Positions 8,999-19,048 of a stretch of 40,305 bases of DNA are shown in pieces. Under the pieces are notes generated by a model. It was not told where the DNA came from and ran no database searches. It saw only the letters and a list, made by a program, of their open reading frames with translations. The first letter of the stretch is position 1, and every line of letters begins with the position of its first letter. The DNA lies in contig CACBPV010000011.1 in NCBI GenBank assembly GCA_902541215.1, forward strand, positions 1-40,305, written 5' to 3'. Made by a program: the position numbers and the translations under genes. The DNA comes from an uncultured Alphaproteobacteria bacterium (GTDB taxonomy: Bacteria > Pseudomonadota > Alphaproteobacteria > HIMB59 > GCA-002718135).

Positions 8999-10057
8999 TT
9001 ATTCTAAAATAATTTCTTTTCCAACTTCTTGACTTTTATAAATTCCATCTAAAATTTTCATTACTTGTAGAGAGTGTTCAGCCGGAATAGTAACTGGTTG
9101 ATCGTTTGCAACAAACTCTGCAAACTCGATACATTCTTTGGCATGAGGTTCAATAGTGTCTTTTAAATTTCCTTCAATTTTTTTAGTTATGTGAGTTTGA
9201 GAATTGATATCATTTTTTATAATCTCACAATTAGGCCAATGCAAACCAGCTTCTCTTCCGTATAACCATACCTGCATATCTTCTATTTTATCTTCTGGTA
9301 GTTTATGATGAAGCATCCATGATACTTCAAGCATCAAGGTTGCACCATTTTTGAACCTAACAAACGCAGCTGCAAAATCTTCAACGTTCATTGCTTCCTT
9401 ATCGTACTCTCCATTGTAACTAAAAGAATTTGGCCGCTTTGCTAATTCTGTTTTTGATACACCCGTCACAGAAAGTGGTTCTGGATTGTTCATAAACCAA
9501 AGAGTTAAATCTAATACGTGCACCCCTATATCAATACAAGGCCCTCCTCCTGAATTTTCTTTTTTTAAAAAACCAAGTGAGACTGGTAAAAAATTTCTTC
9601 TAAGCATCCAAGAACGTGCATGATATATCGAACCAATTGATTTGGATTGATCTTTTATTAATTGAGAATCTTTTCTGAATCTAAAGTGTTGAGCACACAT
9701 TAATTTTTTTTTCGTTTGATCTCTTACTTCAATCATTTTTTTTATTTGTGAGGCATTTGGAGCTAAGGGTTTTTCACATAAAACATCTTTGCCTGCTTGC
9801 ATTGCTTTGATTGCTAAATCACAATGATAGTTATTAGGCGCACAAATATCTATTACATCTATATCTGGATCATTAATCATATCTAAGGGATCAAGATATA
9901 ATTTTTTTATTTGATTTATATTGCCCCAATCTTCAAGAATAGAATTATTTATATCGGAACCTGCTATTAATTCTGCATGTTCTGACATGCGCCAACCAGG
10001 TACATGTAACTTTGCAATACCCCCAACGCCAATAATGCCAACTTTTATTTTACTCAT
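8999..10057 (-). CDS. Gfo/Idh/MocA-family oxidoreductase (or GH109/GH188-like NAD-dependent glycosidase)
   Basis: KVGIIGVGGIAKLHVPGW, DVLCEKPLAPN, RSWMLRRNFLP...SGGGPCIDIGVHVLDLTLWFM. Confidence 0.85.
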   Translation of the reverse strand: MSKIKVGIIGVGGIAKLHVPGWRMSEHAELIAGSDINNSILEDWGNINQIKKLYLDPLDMINDPDIDVIDICAPNNYHCDLAIKAMQAGKDVLCEKPLAPNASQIKKMIEVRDQTKKKLMCAQHFRFRKDSQLIKDQSKSIGSIYHARSWMLRRNFLPVSLGFLKKENSGGGPCIDIGVHVLDLTLWFMNNPEPLSVTGVSKTELAKRPNSFSYNGEYDKEAMNVEDFAAAFVRFKNGATLMLEVSWMLHHKLPEDKIEDMQVWLYGREAGLHWPNCEIIKNDINSQTHITKKIEGNLKDTIEPHAKECIEFAEFVANDQPVTIPAEHSLQVMKILDGIYKSQEVGKEIILE

Positions 10058-10073
10058 ATTTATATTTTTTAAT

Positions 10074-11063
10074 TTAGGTATTTATCCATTTTTTTTCTTT
10101 TTCTGATTGGTAAATTGATTCCATTATACTACTTCTCAATGCTGCTTCTGTAGGAGTAACTAGATTTTTAGTATTGTTATCAATTAATGAATTGAGAAAC
10201 AAATCAAATGCATGAGGCAATGTTTCTGGTAAATTTTCTTCTATTCTTTCTATTTTTTTACCTTCCTTATTTTCATTTATAATTAATTGCTCATTCGTTG
10301 TTCTTGCGTGAGCTTTCGTTCCACTTACAATAATAGTATAAGGCTGAGCTACATCTATCCATCCCGCAGCAATACTAGCTATCAACCCGCTTTTAAATTT
10401 TATTAAAGCTTCTCCACTTTCTTCACAATCTGGATATTGATTATATACTTTTGTAAAGGTTGCGCTCACTGACTCAACATCAGAAAAAAACCATAAAAGA
10501 AGATCTAAAACATGTGTTCCTAAATCACCAAAAGCTCCAACGCCTGCAACCTTAGGATCTGTCATCCATTGATAGTTTTTGAAAATATCCCTCATAAGAC
10601 CATCGTGACAATTAATGAGTCGAATTCTTGAAATTTCGCCAAAATAATTAGCAGCAATTAATTCTTTAAGTTTTATGTAAACAGGATTGCTTCTCATGAA
10701 ATATCCAGTTTGAAAAATAATATTTGAAGACTCAATAAGATTTGCCATTTCAAAAGAATCTTTTTTTCCTATCCCCAAAGGTTTTTCTATAAAACAGTTT
10801 TTTTTATTCTCGGTAATCTGTTTAACTAATTCATAGTGCAAATTAGTTTCTGAACAGACAATAACACCATCTAAATTAGGTTCTTTCAATAAATCAATAT
10901 AGTTATCATAATTCTTACATTTCAGTTTTTCTGAGTCACTTTTTGACCTGTTCTTGTCTTTGTCCCAAACACCAATACAATTAATTTTAATGTTTGAAAT
11001 TACCTTAGAAATAAAATTTGGTGTATGAATATGAGAGGTTCCAATAAATGCTATATTTTTCAT
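10074..11063 (-). CDS. Gfo/Idh/MocA-family oxidoreductase
   Basis: NIAFIGTSHIHTPNF, FIEKPLGIGKKDS, GVGAFGDLGTHVLDLLLWF. Confidence 0.85.
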   Translation of the reverse strand: MKNIAFIGTSHIHTPNFISKVISNIKINCIGVWDKDKNRSKSDSEKLKCKNYDNYIDLLKEPNLDGVIVCSETNLHYELVKQITENKKNCFIEKPLGIGKKDSFEMANLIESSNIIFQTGYFMRSNPVYIKLKELIAANYFGEISRIRLINCHDGLMRDIFKNYQWMTDPKVAGVGAFGDLGTHVLDLLLWFFSDVESVSATFTKVYNQYPDCEESGEALIKFKSGLIASIAAGWIDVAQPYTIIVSGTKAHARTTNEQLIINENKEGKKIERIEENLPETLPHAFDLFLNSLIDNNTKNLVTPTEAALRSSIMESIYQSEKEKKWINT

Positions 11064-11081
11064 TACAGTTATAAAAACTAC

Positions 11082-12068
11082 TTATAGAGCACAACACTGA
11101 TCGACCCAGTGACCTGGTTCAACTTCAATAAGGCCCATTTTTATTTCTCCACCTTTGCAATCTACTCCAGGATTAGGACATCTGGTTCTAAACACACAAC
11201 CTGGAGGTGGATTTAATGCACTAGGAATTTCTCCCTTTAGTTCTATAGCTTCAGATCTTTTCTCTGGATCAATTGATGGAATAGAAGATAATAGTGCCTT
11301 TGTGTAAGAATGTTTTGGATTCTTAAATAATTCTCTTGAGGGTCCCATTTCAACTATGTGCCCTAAATACATAACTGCAACAACATCACATACATGAGCT
11401 ACTACACTTAAATCATGACTTATGAATAAATAAGTTAAGTTAAGCTCGGTTTGAAGTTGTTTTAAAAGATTTAATATATCTGCTTGTATTGATACATCTA
11501 AAGCAGCAACACTTTCGTCTGCTACTATAAATTTTGGATTACTTACTAAGGCTCTTGCAATTGATATTCTTTGTCTTTGTCCTCCAGAAAATGCATGAGG
11601 AAATCTTCTTAAATGCTCAATATTTAATCTACATTTTGAAGCAATGTCTCTTACTCTTTCATCAGTTTCTTGTCTTGAGTTTGTTATTTTCATCACTTCT
11701 AAAGGCTCTGCAATAATATCCCTCACTGTCATTCTTGGACTTAAAGCAGCATAAGGATCTTGAAAAATTAATTGAGCTTTTTTTCTATATTCTTTTAAAT
11801 CTTGTTTGTTCATATCTGTTAAATCATAATCTCTTTCATCGTCATGAAAAATAACATTTCCAGAACTAATTTTATTAGCTCCAAGTATTGCTCTACCAAG
11901 AGTAGTTTTTCCTGAACCAGATTCACCCACTAAACCAAAAAAAGATCCTTTTTTAATTTTGATATTGATATTGTTTACAGCATGTATTTTTTGTTTTTTT
12001 GAAATAAAATTTTCTTGATAATCAAAATTTACTGAAACATTATTTACTGAAATTAAATTATCACCCAT
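11082..12068 (-). CDS. Oligopeptide/dipeptide-type ABC transporter ATPase (OppF/DppF-like)
   Basis: Walker A GESGSGKTTLGRAIL, signature FSGGQRQRISIARAL, FVADESVAALDVS, CVFRTRCPNPG tail. ORF track starts at 12122; start at 12068 (MGDNLISVNNVSV) preferred, giving an 8-bp ATGGGTGA overlap with the upstream stop. Confidence 0.93.
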   Translation of the reverse strand: MGDNLISVNNVSVNFDYQENFISKKQKIHAVNNINIKIKKGSFFGLVGESGSGKTTLGRAILGANKISSGNVIFHDDERDYDLTDMNKQDLKEYRKKAQLIFQDPYAALSPRMTVRDIIAEPLEVMKITNSRQETDERVRDIASKCRLNIEHLRRFPHAFSGGQRQRISIARALVSNPKFIVADESVAALDVSIQADILNLLKQLQTELNLTYLFISHDLSVVAHVCDVVAVMYLGHIVEMGPSRELFKNPKHSYTKALLSSIPSIDPEKRSEAIELKGEIPSALNPPPGCVFRTRCPNPGVDCKGGEIKMGLIEVEPGHWVDQCCAL

Positions 12069-13050
12069 TTTGACCACACTTAATTCCACATTGATCAACC
12101 CAGTGACCTGGTTCAACTTCAATTAATTTCATTTCTATTTTACCATCTTTTCCTTCTGGATTATGATGGGGGCATCTAGTTCTAAATACACACCCTGTTG
12201 GTCTATCTAATGGACTTGGAATATTTCCAGGTATTGGAGATAACGGTGCGTCTAAGTTATTTATATCAGGTAAAGCTTGTAATAGCCCTTTTGTATAAGG
12301 ATGTTTTGGGTTTTTAAGGATCTCATTTACTGGACCTTTCTCCACTACACTTCCCAAATACATAACCGCTACATGATCAGCTACCTGTGCAATAACACCT
12401 AGATCGTGAGTAATAAATATTACTCCCATTTGATATTCTTTAATAATATCTTTAATTAGGTTAATTACTTGAGCTTGAATTGTTACATCTAAAGCAGTTG
12501 TTGGCTCATCTGCTAATAAAAGTTTAGGCATTGTTGATAGTGCCATAGCTATCATTGCTCTTTGACGCATTCCCCCAGATAATTCAAATGCATATTGATT
12601 AAACCGTTTTTCTGCATCTGCTATGCCTACTCTTTTTAGCATGTTTATGGATATTGATTTTGCTTCCTCTTTATTAATATTTTTATGAATTAGTAATTGC
12701 TCAACCATTTGTGCGCCAATTTTTATTGCTGGAGCGAAACTTGCCATAGGCTCTTGAAAAATCATTGATACTTTACCACCTCTTATTTTTTTTAAGTCTT
12801 GCTTAGAGGTAAATTGAAGAACATTTTCGTTGTCTAAAATTATTTCTGCGTCTTCATTATAAGAAGTATTACCTGGATTTAATTTCATAATCGATTTAGC
12901 AGTCACAGATTTACCTGATCCAGATTCACCAACTATACCAAGTACTTCACCTTGATCTACAGAAAGAGAGATATTTTCAACTGCAGTAATTCTACCTTCA
13001 TCAGTATCAAATTTTACATCTAAATTTTTTACTTCTAATAAATGACTCAT
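12061..13050 (-). CDS. Oligopeptide/dipeptide-type ABC transporter ATPase (OppD/DppD-like)
   Basis: GESGSGKSVTAKSIM, ELSGGMRQRAMIAMAL, LLADEPTTALDVTIQAQ, CVFRTRCPHHNPEG. Confidence 0.93.
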   Translation of the reverse strand: MSHLLEVKNLDVKFDTDEGRITAVENISLSVDQGEVLGIVGESGSGKSVTAKSIMKLNPGNTSYNEDAEIILDNENVLQFTSKQDLKKIRGGKVSMIFQEPMASFAPAIKIGAQMVEQLLIHKNINKEEAKSISINMLKRVGIADAEKRFNQYAFELSGGMRQRAMIAMALSTMPKLLLADEPTTALDVTIQAQVINLIKDIIKEYQMGVIFITHDLGVIAQVADHVAVMYLGSVVEKGPVNEILKNPKHPYTKGLLQALPDINNLDAPLSPIPGNIPSPLDRPTGCVFRTRCPHHNPEGKDGKIEMKLIEVEPGHWVDQCGIKCGQNG

Positions 13051-13051
13051 A

Positions 13052-14212
13052 TTATTTTACCTTATGAGGATCAGCTGCATCACGTAATCCATCCCCCACA
13101 TAGACAAATGTTAAAATTAATACGACTAAGAAAAATACAGGGATAAAATACCATTGATAGTTTAAAAGTACGTCGGCCTTTGTTGCATTTTGTAAAAGTA
13201 CACCTAGAGAGTTTACTGGTTCTCTCAAACCAAGTCCTATAAAACTTAAAGCTGTTTCAGATAATAACATGTATGGGAAACTAATGACTAAATCGACAAT
13301 AATATAGCTCGTGAAACTTGGTAACAAGTGTCTTATAATAATGTGAGTAGATGATGCTCCACAAAGTTTTGCAGCAAGAATATATTCTTGGCTTCTTTCA
13401 CTAAGTAGATGCGTTCTTACTCTTCTAGCAAGTGTTGGCCATGAAATTAATCCAAGTAAACAGGAAATAAAAAAGAACCGTAATTCAGAACTCCATTCTA
13501 ATGGCGCAAAGGCAGCAAGACACATAAACAGAGGTATTGGCGGAACCGTTCGAATTGCATCAGTAAACATTTGCAATACACTATCAATCCATCCACCATA
13601 GTAACCTGATATTCCACCTATAATTAGGGATAGTACAAATGATATAAAAACACCAAGTGTCCCTACAGCTAGTGAAATATAAATTGCACTCAAGGTTCTG
13701 CTAAATAAATCTTTTCCTGCCTTATCTGTTCCAAATATATGAATACCACCTTCTTCAACTCCAAATAAATGAGTATTGAATGTAAAACCTGGAATTTTAA
13801 AATCTAAAATTTTTCCTGGAAGATTTATATTAAAATCAAAAACTTTATACTCCCAACCTTCAACAAAAAAATAAACATATCTTCTTTTTTCTGTATTAGT
13901 TTTATAGACCCATCTAAAATTAGTATCAGCTCCTCTATATTTTGTTAAAGTGTGTAAAAATGGCCTTGGTGAAAAACCATTTTCATCCCAAAACATCGGA
14001 ACCTGAGGTGCTCCATTTTCATAATCTTTGTCCCGACCATTAATAGTAGGATCATATGGAGATAAAAAATCTGAGAATAGACTACAAACAATCATGAAAA
14101 GTAATATTGAACCTGCAATCATTGCCGATCTATTTCCAAAAAAGCGTGTTCTTACTAATTGCATCTGTGTAGCTGTATAATAAGCTTCTTTTTTTTGATT
14201 ACTAACCTCCAC
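13052..14212 (-). CDS. ABC transporter permease (OppC/DppC-like)
   Basis: N-terminal helix then FLSPYDP, FGTDKAGKDLFSR, EYILAAKLCGASSTHIIIRHLLP, ALSFIGLGLREPVNSLG, GDGLRDAADPH. Confidence 0.92.
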   Translation of the reverse strand: MEVSNQKKEAYYTATQMQLVRTRFFGNRSAMIAGSILLFMIVCSLFSDFLSPYDPTINGRDKDYENGAPQVPMFWDENGFSPRPFLHTLTKYRGADTNFRWVYKTNTEKRRYVYFFVEGWEYKVFDFNINLPGKILDFKIPGFTFNTHLFGVEEGGIHIFGTDKAGKDLFSRTLSAIYISLAVGTLGVFISFVLSLIIGGISGYYGGWIDSVLQMFTDAIRTVPPIPLFMCLAAFAPLEWSSELRFFFISCLLGLISWPTLARRVRTHLLSERSQEYILAAKLCGASSTHIIIRHLLPSFTSYIIVDLVISFPYMLLSETALSFIGLGLREPVNSLGVLLQNATKADVLLNYQWYFIPVFFLVVLILTFVYVGDGLRDAADPHKVK

Positions 14213-15215
14213 CCATAACTCCTTTTCTTATTCTTGGATCCATTATTGCTAAAATTATATCTGTAACAAAATTAACAAAAACGATTGTTGCTGTAAGTAA
14301 AAATATTATTGCTCCAGCTAGTTGCTGATCATTTGATCTAGCCAAAGCTTCTATTAATAAAGCTCCTGCCTCAGTCAAAATTAAAATCAGAGCAACTATT
14401 GGAAGTGCACTAAAAATTCTATTTAAATCAAATCCTATAGAATTTATTACAGGTCCTAAAGAATGCTTTGCTGGATATCGCCAAAGCAAACTCATCCCTG
14501 ATACACCTCTTGCTCTTGCCGCCATTACATATAACTTGTCATTTTCATCTAACATTAAAGCTCTGACAGTTTGCAACGCAAAGGCAGTTGCATTCCATCC
14601 TAAAACAAAAATAGGCAGCCATGCTCTACCTAAAAAATCCATTAACTTTGCTGATGACCATGGTTCATTTTCATATTCTTGAGAAAATAATCCTGTCATC
14701 GTATCTCCATAATAGATTGTCATAAAAAGCATTATACAAAGTGCTACTAAAAAATTTGGCAATGCTATGCCAAGGTAACTAACAAACTTTAGAGTGTTAT
14801 CTAATGATGCATATTTTGTCGTGGCTGAAATAATGCCTACGGGTATAGCAATTAAATATGAAAATATTAATGCTACTAAACATATGGTTAGAGATAAAGT
14901 AAATCTTCCACTTAATAATTCATTAATATTCATTCTTAGAATACAACTATCACCAAAATCTTGATTGATAACAATGTCAGAAATCCACTTTCCATACCTA
15001 TAAAGGAATGGTTTATCTAAGCCTAAGCGAATTTTTTCTGCTTCAATATCTTCATAAGTAATTTGAGAGCCCTGAGTATTTTTAAAAGCTAAATATCTTT
15101 CAGCACAAGTTCCAGGTACTAATTCCATTAAAGAAAAAACAATGAAACAAACAATTAATAAAGTTACAATAGCTAAAAATGCTCTTGTAAATGTAAACTG
15201 AACAAAATTAATCAT
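14202..15215 (-). CDS. ABC transporter permease (OppB/DppB-like)
   Basis: ELVPGTCAERY, LGLDKPFLYRYGKWI, YVMAARARGVSGMSLLWRYPAKHSLGPVIN, AGALLIEALARSND. Confidence 0.9.
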   Translation of the reverse strand: MINFVQFTFTRAFLAIVTLLIVCFIVFSLMELVPGTCAERYLAFKNTQGSQITYEDIEAEKIRLGLDKPFLYRYGKWISDIVINQDFGDSCILRMNINELLSGRFTLSLTICLVALIFSYLIAIPVGIISATTKYASLDNTLKFVSYLGIALPNFLVALCIMLFMTIYYGDTMTGLFSQEYENEPWSSAKLMDFLGRAWLPIFVLGWNATAFALQTVRALMLDENDKLYVMAARARGVSGMSLLWRYPAKHSLGPVINSIGFDLNRIFSALPIVALILILTEAGALLIEALARSNDQQLAGAIIFLLTATIVFVNFVTDIILAIMDPRIRKGVMGGG

Positions 15216-15259
15216 AGCATGATTTCTCTTAATTGATATTTAAGAATAGTAGAAAAAAG

Positions 15260-15288
15260 AAAAGCGGCAATAAAAAATTGCCGCTTTT
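15260..15288 (-). terminator. Intergenic stem-loop (11-bp perfect stem) between SBP gene and permease gene
   Basis: AAAAGCGGCAA-TAAAAAA-TTGCCGCTTTT. Confidence 0.7.
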
Positions 15289-15307
15289 AAGTATATTTAT
15301 AGTTAAC

Positions 15308-17362
15308 TTATTCGTCTAACCACCACTGAGTAGCTAAATATGGATAAGTTCTATAATATTCATAAGAAGTTGTTTTGAATTGTGTAAAGTTTTTCAAAGC
15401 ATTTCTATGATATGTTGGGAAAGGTGCTTTTACAGTTCCAATTAACAAAGTTTGCTCTGTTAACATTGTTGTAATTTTTTCACCCCACTCATTTGATTCA
15501 GGTGTACCTAAAGCATATGATTGAAATTTATCAATACCATCACTTAAATCGTAAACCCATTGAGGAGGTTCTACACCTTCATCACCGTTACTATCAATGT
15601 AAGCTGCCCACAACATTCCTTGCGTATGGTTAAAGTAGTTTCCAAAAGGCGCTTTGAATGTTTCAGGATCACCTGCAATAATTGCTAATGGTTGACCTTT
15701 ATCCCATGCATGGACATCTAATGCATTTGAAGATTGTGAACCACGATATTCATCAGGAGTTACCTCTTTAAAAGAAGTTTTAACTCCTACATCGTTCCAC
15801 ATACGAGCAACTAACTCAACTTCTACACCACCTATACCTTGAGTAGCATAGTCAATGTTCATAGCAAAAGGGTCTCCATTAGGGAGTTCTCTAAAGCCAT
15901 CACCGTCAACGTCCTTAAGACCAACTTCATCTAGAAGTGCTTTAGCACCATCTGGATCATATTGAGTCATATACATTTTCATATCTTCACGTACGAAATC
16001 AGGAGCTGGTGACATACCTGTGAACTGCTCTACAACACCCATACCATAGTAAGCAACATCGTTAATTTCATTTCTATCTAGAGCAATTGACATTGCTTGA
16101 CGGAAACGAATATCACCGTAAACTTTACGTTTTTCTAAGTCTGGGTGAGTGACGTTGAAGCTAAATAGTGCTGCGCCACAACCTGGGTTAATTTGAATAT
16201 TATAGCCTCCAGACTCTGCTCCATCTAATAATTGAGGCGCAGACTCAAGTTGTACAGATTGAGATTTGTAATCAACTTCACCATTAACAAGTTTCAATAA
16301 TCTTATTTCATTTTCATTGATATATCTCTCATTTTGATAATCAATGTATGGTAATTGATTCCCAGCTGTATCAACTTGGAAAAAGTATGGGTTTGCAGCA
16401 TATACTCTACCTTCAGTAGTATCTTCAATAGTCATGTAAGCTTCTAAAGAAGGATAAGCAGCATATGGTAAACCATCTACTAACTCTGGATTTCTTAATA
16501 ACGGAGTTGGAGTATCAGTCCAACCTGAGTTACCATAATAAGCCGCTAAAGCATCCCAGCCATCTGCGAAACCTAAAGCTTGTGCATTCGCATCAGCATT
16601 TGAATCAATTTCCGGATGGAATTGTTCTAGGAAATGTGACGGCATAAAAGCTTGGTTATAAGATGTAGCTAAAGTAGCAAGTAAACCAGGAAACGGAGAT
16701 GGTAAGTTAAATCTTACTGTTTGATCATCAATTACATCAACAGTCATTGGCTCACCACCAACTAATAGATATGGATATGGTTTTTCACGAATTTTTGGAT
16801 TCATCATCAAGTCTTCGTACCAAAACTCTACATCTCTAGCTACAAAAGGTTCACCATTTGACCACTTGTGACCTTTACGTAACATGAATGTTAAAGTAGT
16901 AAAATCATCATTCCATTCATAATCTTTTGCAACATTTGGAACTACAGTTGACAAGTCATCAGCAAAACGAACTAAGTTAACATGTCGAGTAGAAAGCATA
17001 TCTGAAGTACCAGCTTCAGTTGCATTAGATAAGAAGTTAATAGTGTTTCCATATTTACCAATTGATTCATATGGCACTACAACAAGTGGTTCATCAGGTA
17101 ATCTATCCTCAACCGGAGGTAGGCTTCCTGGGTTCCCTTGAATTGTTGCATTAATACTAGCAATACTTGGGTTCTCTGAAAACTTCATCGTACAACTAGC
17201 TGCACTTTCGTATTCTGATAACTCATATTGCTGTGGATATTTTCCGCCGGTATATGCATCGCTCATGGTTGAGCCTACGCAATGACCGCCTGCAAAAGAG
17301 CTTCCACTCCATACAAACATTGCGGAAGAAAATACCAATGCTACGAGTATTTTTTTTAACAT
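15308..17362 (-). CDS. ABC transporter substrate-binding protein, family 5 (SBP_bac_5), unusually long (684 aa)
   Basis: Signal peptide; TFMLRKGHKWSNGEPFVARDVEFWYED; VRFNLPSPFPGLL; DIRFRQAMSIALDRNEIN. Confidence 0.92.
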   Translation of the reverse strand: MLKKILVALVFSSAMFVWSGSSFAGGHCVGSTMSDAYTGGKYPQQYELSEYESAASCTMKFSENPSIASINATIQGNPGSLPPVEDRLPDEPLVVVPYESIGKYGNTINFLSNATEAGTSDMLSTRHVNLVRFADDLSTVVPNVAKDYEWNDDFTTLTFMLRKGHKWSNGEPFVARDVEFWYEDLMMNPKIREKPYPYLLVGGEPMTVDVIDDQTVRFNLPSPFPGLLATLATSYNQAFMPSHFLEQFHPEIDSNADANAQALGFADGWDALAAYYGNSGWTDTPTPLLRNPELVDGLPYAAYPSLEAYMTIEDTTEGRVYAANPYFFQVDTAGNQLPYIDYQNERYINENEIRLLKLVNGEVDYKSQSVQLESAPQLLDGAESGGYNIQINPGCGAALFSFNVTHPDLEKRKVYGDIRFRQAMSIALDRNEINDVAYYGMGVVEQFTGMSPAPDFVREDMKMYMTQYDPDGAKALLDEVGLKDVDGDGFRELPNGDPFAMNIDYATQGIGGVEVELVARMWNDVGVKTSFKEVTPDEYRGSQSSNALDVHAWDKGQPLAIIAGDPETFKAPFGNYFNHTQGMLWAAYIDSNGDEGVEPPQWVYDLSDGIDKFQSYALGTPESNEWGEKITTMLTEQTLLIGTVKAPFPTYHRNALKNFTQFKTTSYEYYRTYPYLATQWWLDE

Positions 17363-17505
17363 ATATTTTCTCCTATAAGATAAATTTATCGTATGTATTT
17401 TTTTTATACAAATTTAAGTTTTTAGCAAAAATAATTGACAAATTTATTACGTTTTTTTCAAAAAATTGTGTATTTCTTTTCAATTACTTTAGTATTTAGT
17501 AGAAT

Positions 17506-19041
17506 ATGAAGAAAATCAAAAAATCTGTACTTTTTATATGTGCTGATCAGTGGCGCTTCGATTGCTTTAGTTTTTTAAATCATGAATATGCTCTCACTCC
17601 TAATTTGGATAAATTAGCAAAAAAAAGTGTTATTTTTAAATCACACTTTGCAGGTATTGTTCCATGTGGTCCATCTAGAACTACTATGCTTACAGGTTTA
17701 TATCCATTTATACATCGTTCAGTATATAATGGTGCTCCTCTTGATAAAAGATTTACAAATATAGCTAAAGAAGTTCGTAAACTAAATTATAATCCAAGAC
17801 TTTACGGATACACTGATACCTCTTGGGATCCAAGATATTTGGATCCAAAAGATAAAAAAAATTTTACTTACGAATCACCAATGGAAGGGTTTGATGATGG
17901 TTGTGTTTTACCAGGAGGAAAACCAGAACCCTGGGCTAAACATCTTAATCAAAATGGTTTTGAAATTAATAAAGCAGAAGATTTGTACAAAGGAAGAAAG
18001 CCTAAAGATGATCAAGCGTATATTTATGAACCATATTATATTCCAACTGAATTTTCAGACACTGCATTTTTAGCAGACAAAGTTGTTTACGATTTAAAAA
18101 AAGTCAAAGATCCATTTTTTATGCATGTATCTTTTTTAAAACCACATCCACCCTTTCATGTAGCTGATCCATGGTTTAGTAAATTTAATCCAGATAATAT
18201 TAAATTACCTCAAAATGATATTTCACTGAAAGAATTATCAAAAAAACATCCACTACTTGAAGAGTTATGTAAAAAATTTTTATTAAAAGAAAATTATTCT
18301 GAAATTAATTATGATCTTTTAAAAGATCAAGATATCAAAAATATTATGAGTGTCTATTTTGCTATGTGCGCTGAAGTTGATTTTAATATTGGTAAAATTT
18401 TGAATGCTCTTAAAGAATCAGGGCAAGAAGAGAATACAATGATAATATTTACTAGTGATCATGGAGAGATGTTAAATGAAAATAATTTATGGGGGAAATT
18501 AGGTTGGTGGGACTCTTCTTATAGAATTCCATTATTTATTTATGTGCCTCAAAACAATCCAAAAGAAATTAACCATTTAACAGAATCTGTAGATGTTGCT
18601 CCTACAATTTTAGAATGGCTTGGTGGTGACATACCTATTGATTGGAATGGTCAATCACTTATGCAAAATATCAATCATAAATACGAAAAATCACCTAAAA
18701 AAGAATATGTTGTTTTTGATTTTGATTTTAGAGAGAGTACTTCATTTGTTAAAGATAAAAAATTAGCACCCGAACAATGTAATCTATCGGTCATTAGAAA
18801 TAATAAATGGAAATATGTTCATTTTCCTTCATTGCCATGTTTATTATTTGATTTAGAAAAAGATCCTGAGGAAATAAATGATCTATCAGACTTAAGAGAA
18901 TTTCAAGATATAAAACATGAACTAGTATCAAAATTGTTAAGTCACCGCATGATTCATCAGGAGCGACAATTATCAAACACTAAACTTTCCAGTTCAGGTG
19001 TTAATATAAATTCTGGACCATTTAGCAGGAAAATGGAATAA
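17506..19041 (+). CDS. Sulfatase / phosphonate monoester hydrolase family (alkaline phosphatase superfamily)
   Basis: LFICADQWRFDCF, formylglycine motif VPCGPSRTTMLTGLYPFIHRSV (C-x-P-S-R), FLKPHPPF, IIFTSDHGEML, GKLGWWDSSYRIPL. Confidence 0.9.
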   Translation: MKKIKKSVLFICADQWRFDCFSFLNHEYALTPNLDKLAKKSVIFKSHFAGIVPCGPSRTTMLTGLYPFIHRSVYNGAPLDKRFTNIAKEVRKLNYNPRLYGYTDTSWDPRYLDPKDKKNFTYESPMEGFDDGCVLPGGKPEPWAKHLNQNGFEINKAEDLYKGRKPKDDQAYIYEPYYIPTEFSDTAFLADKVVYDLKKVKDPFFMHVSFLKPHPPFHVADPWFSKFNPDNIKLPQNDISLKELSKKHPLLEELCKKFLLKENYSEINYDLLKDQDIKNIMSVYFAMCAEVDFNIGKILNALKESGQEENTMIIFTSDHGEMLNENNLWGKLGWWDSSYRIPLFIYVPQNNPKEINHLTESVDVAPTILEWLGGDIPIDWNGQSLMQNINHKYEKSPKKEYVVFDFDFRESTSFVKDKKLAPEQCNLSVIRNNKWKYVHFPSLPCLLFDLEKDPEEINDLSDLREFQDIKHELVSKLLSHRMIHQERQLSNTKLSSSGVNINSGPFSRKME

Positions 19042-19048
19042 TAAATAT

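Noticed and set aside
12069-12122. Extended N-terminus of the OppF-like ORF (MKLNQVTGLINVELSVVK)
   Set aside because: This stretch is an alternative reading of the OppD-like 3' end; the internal ATG at 12068 gives a normal ATPase start and a small overlap.
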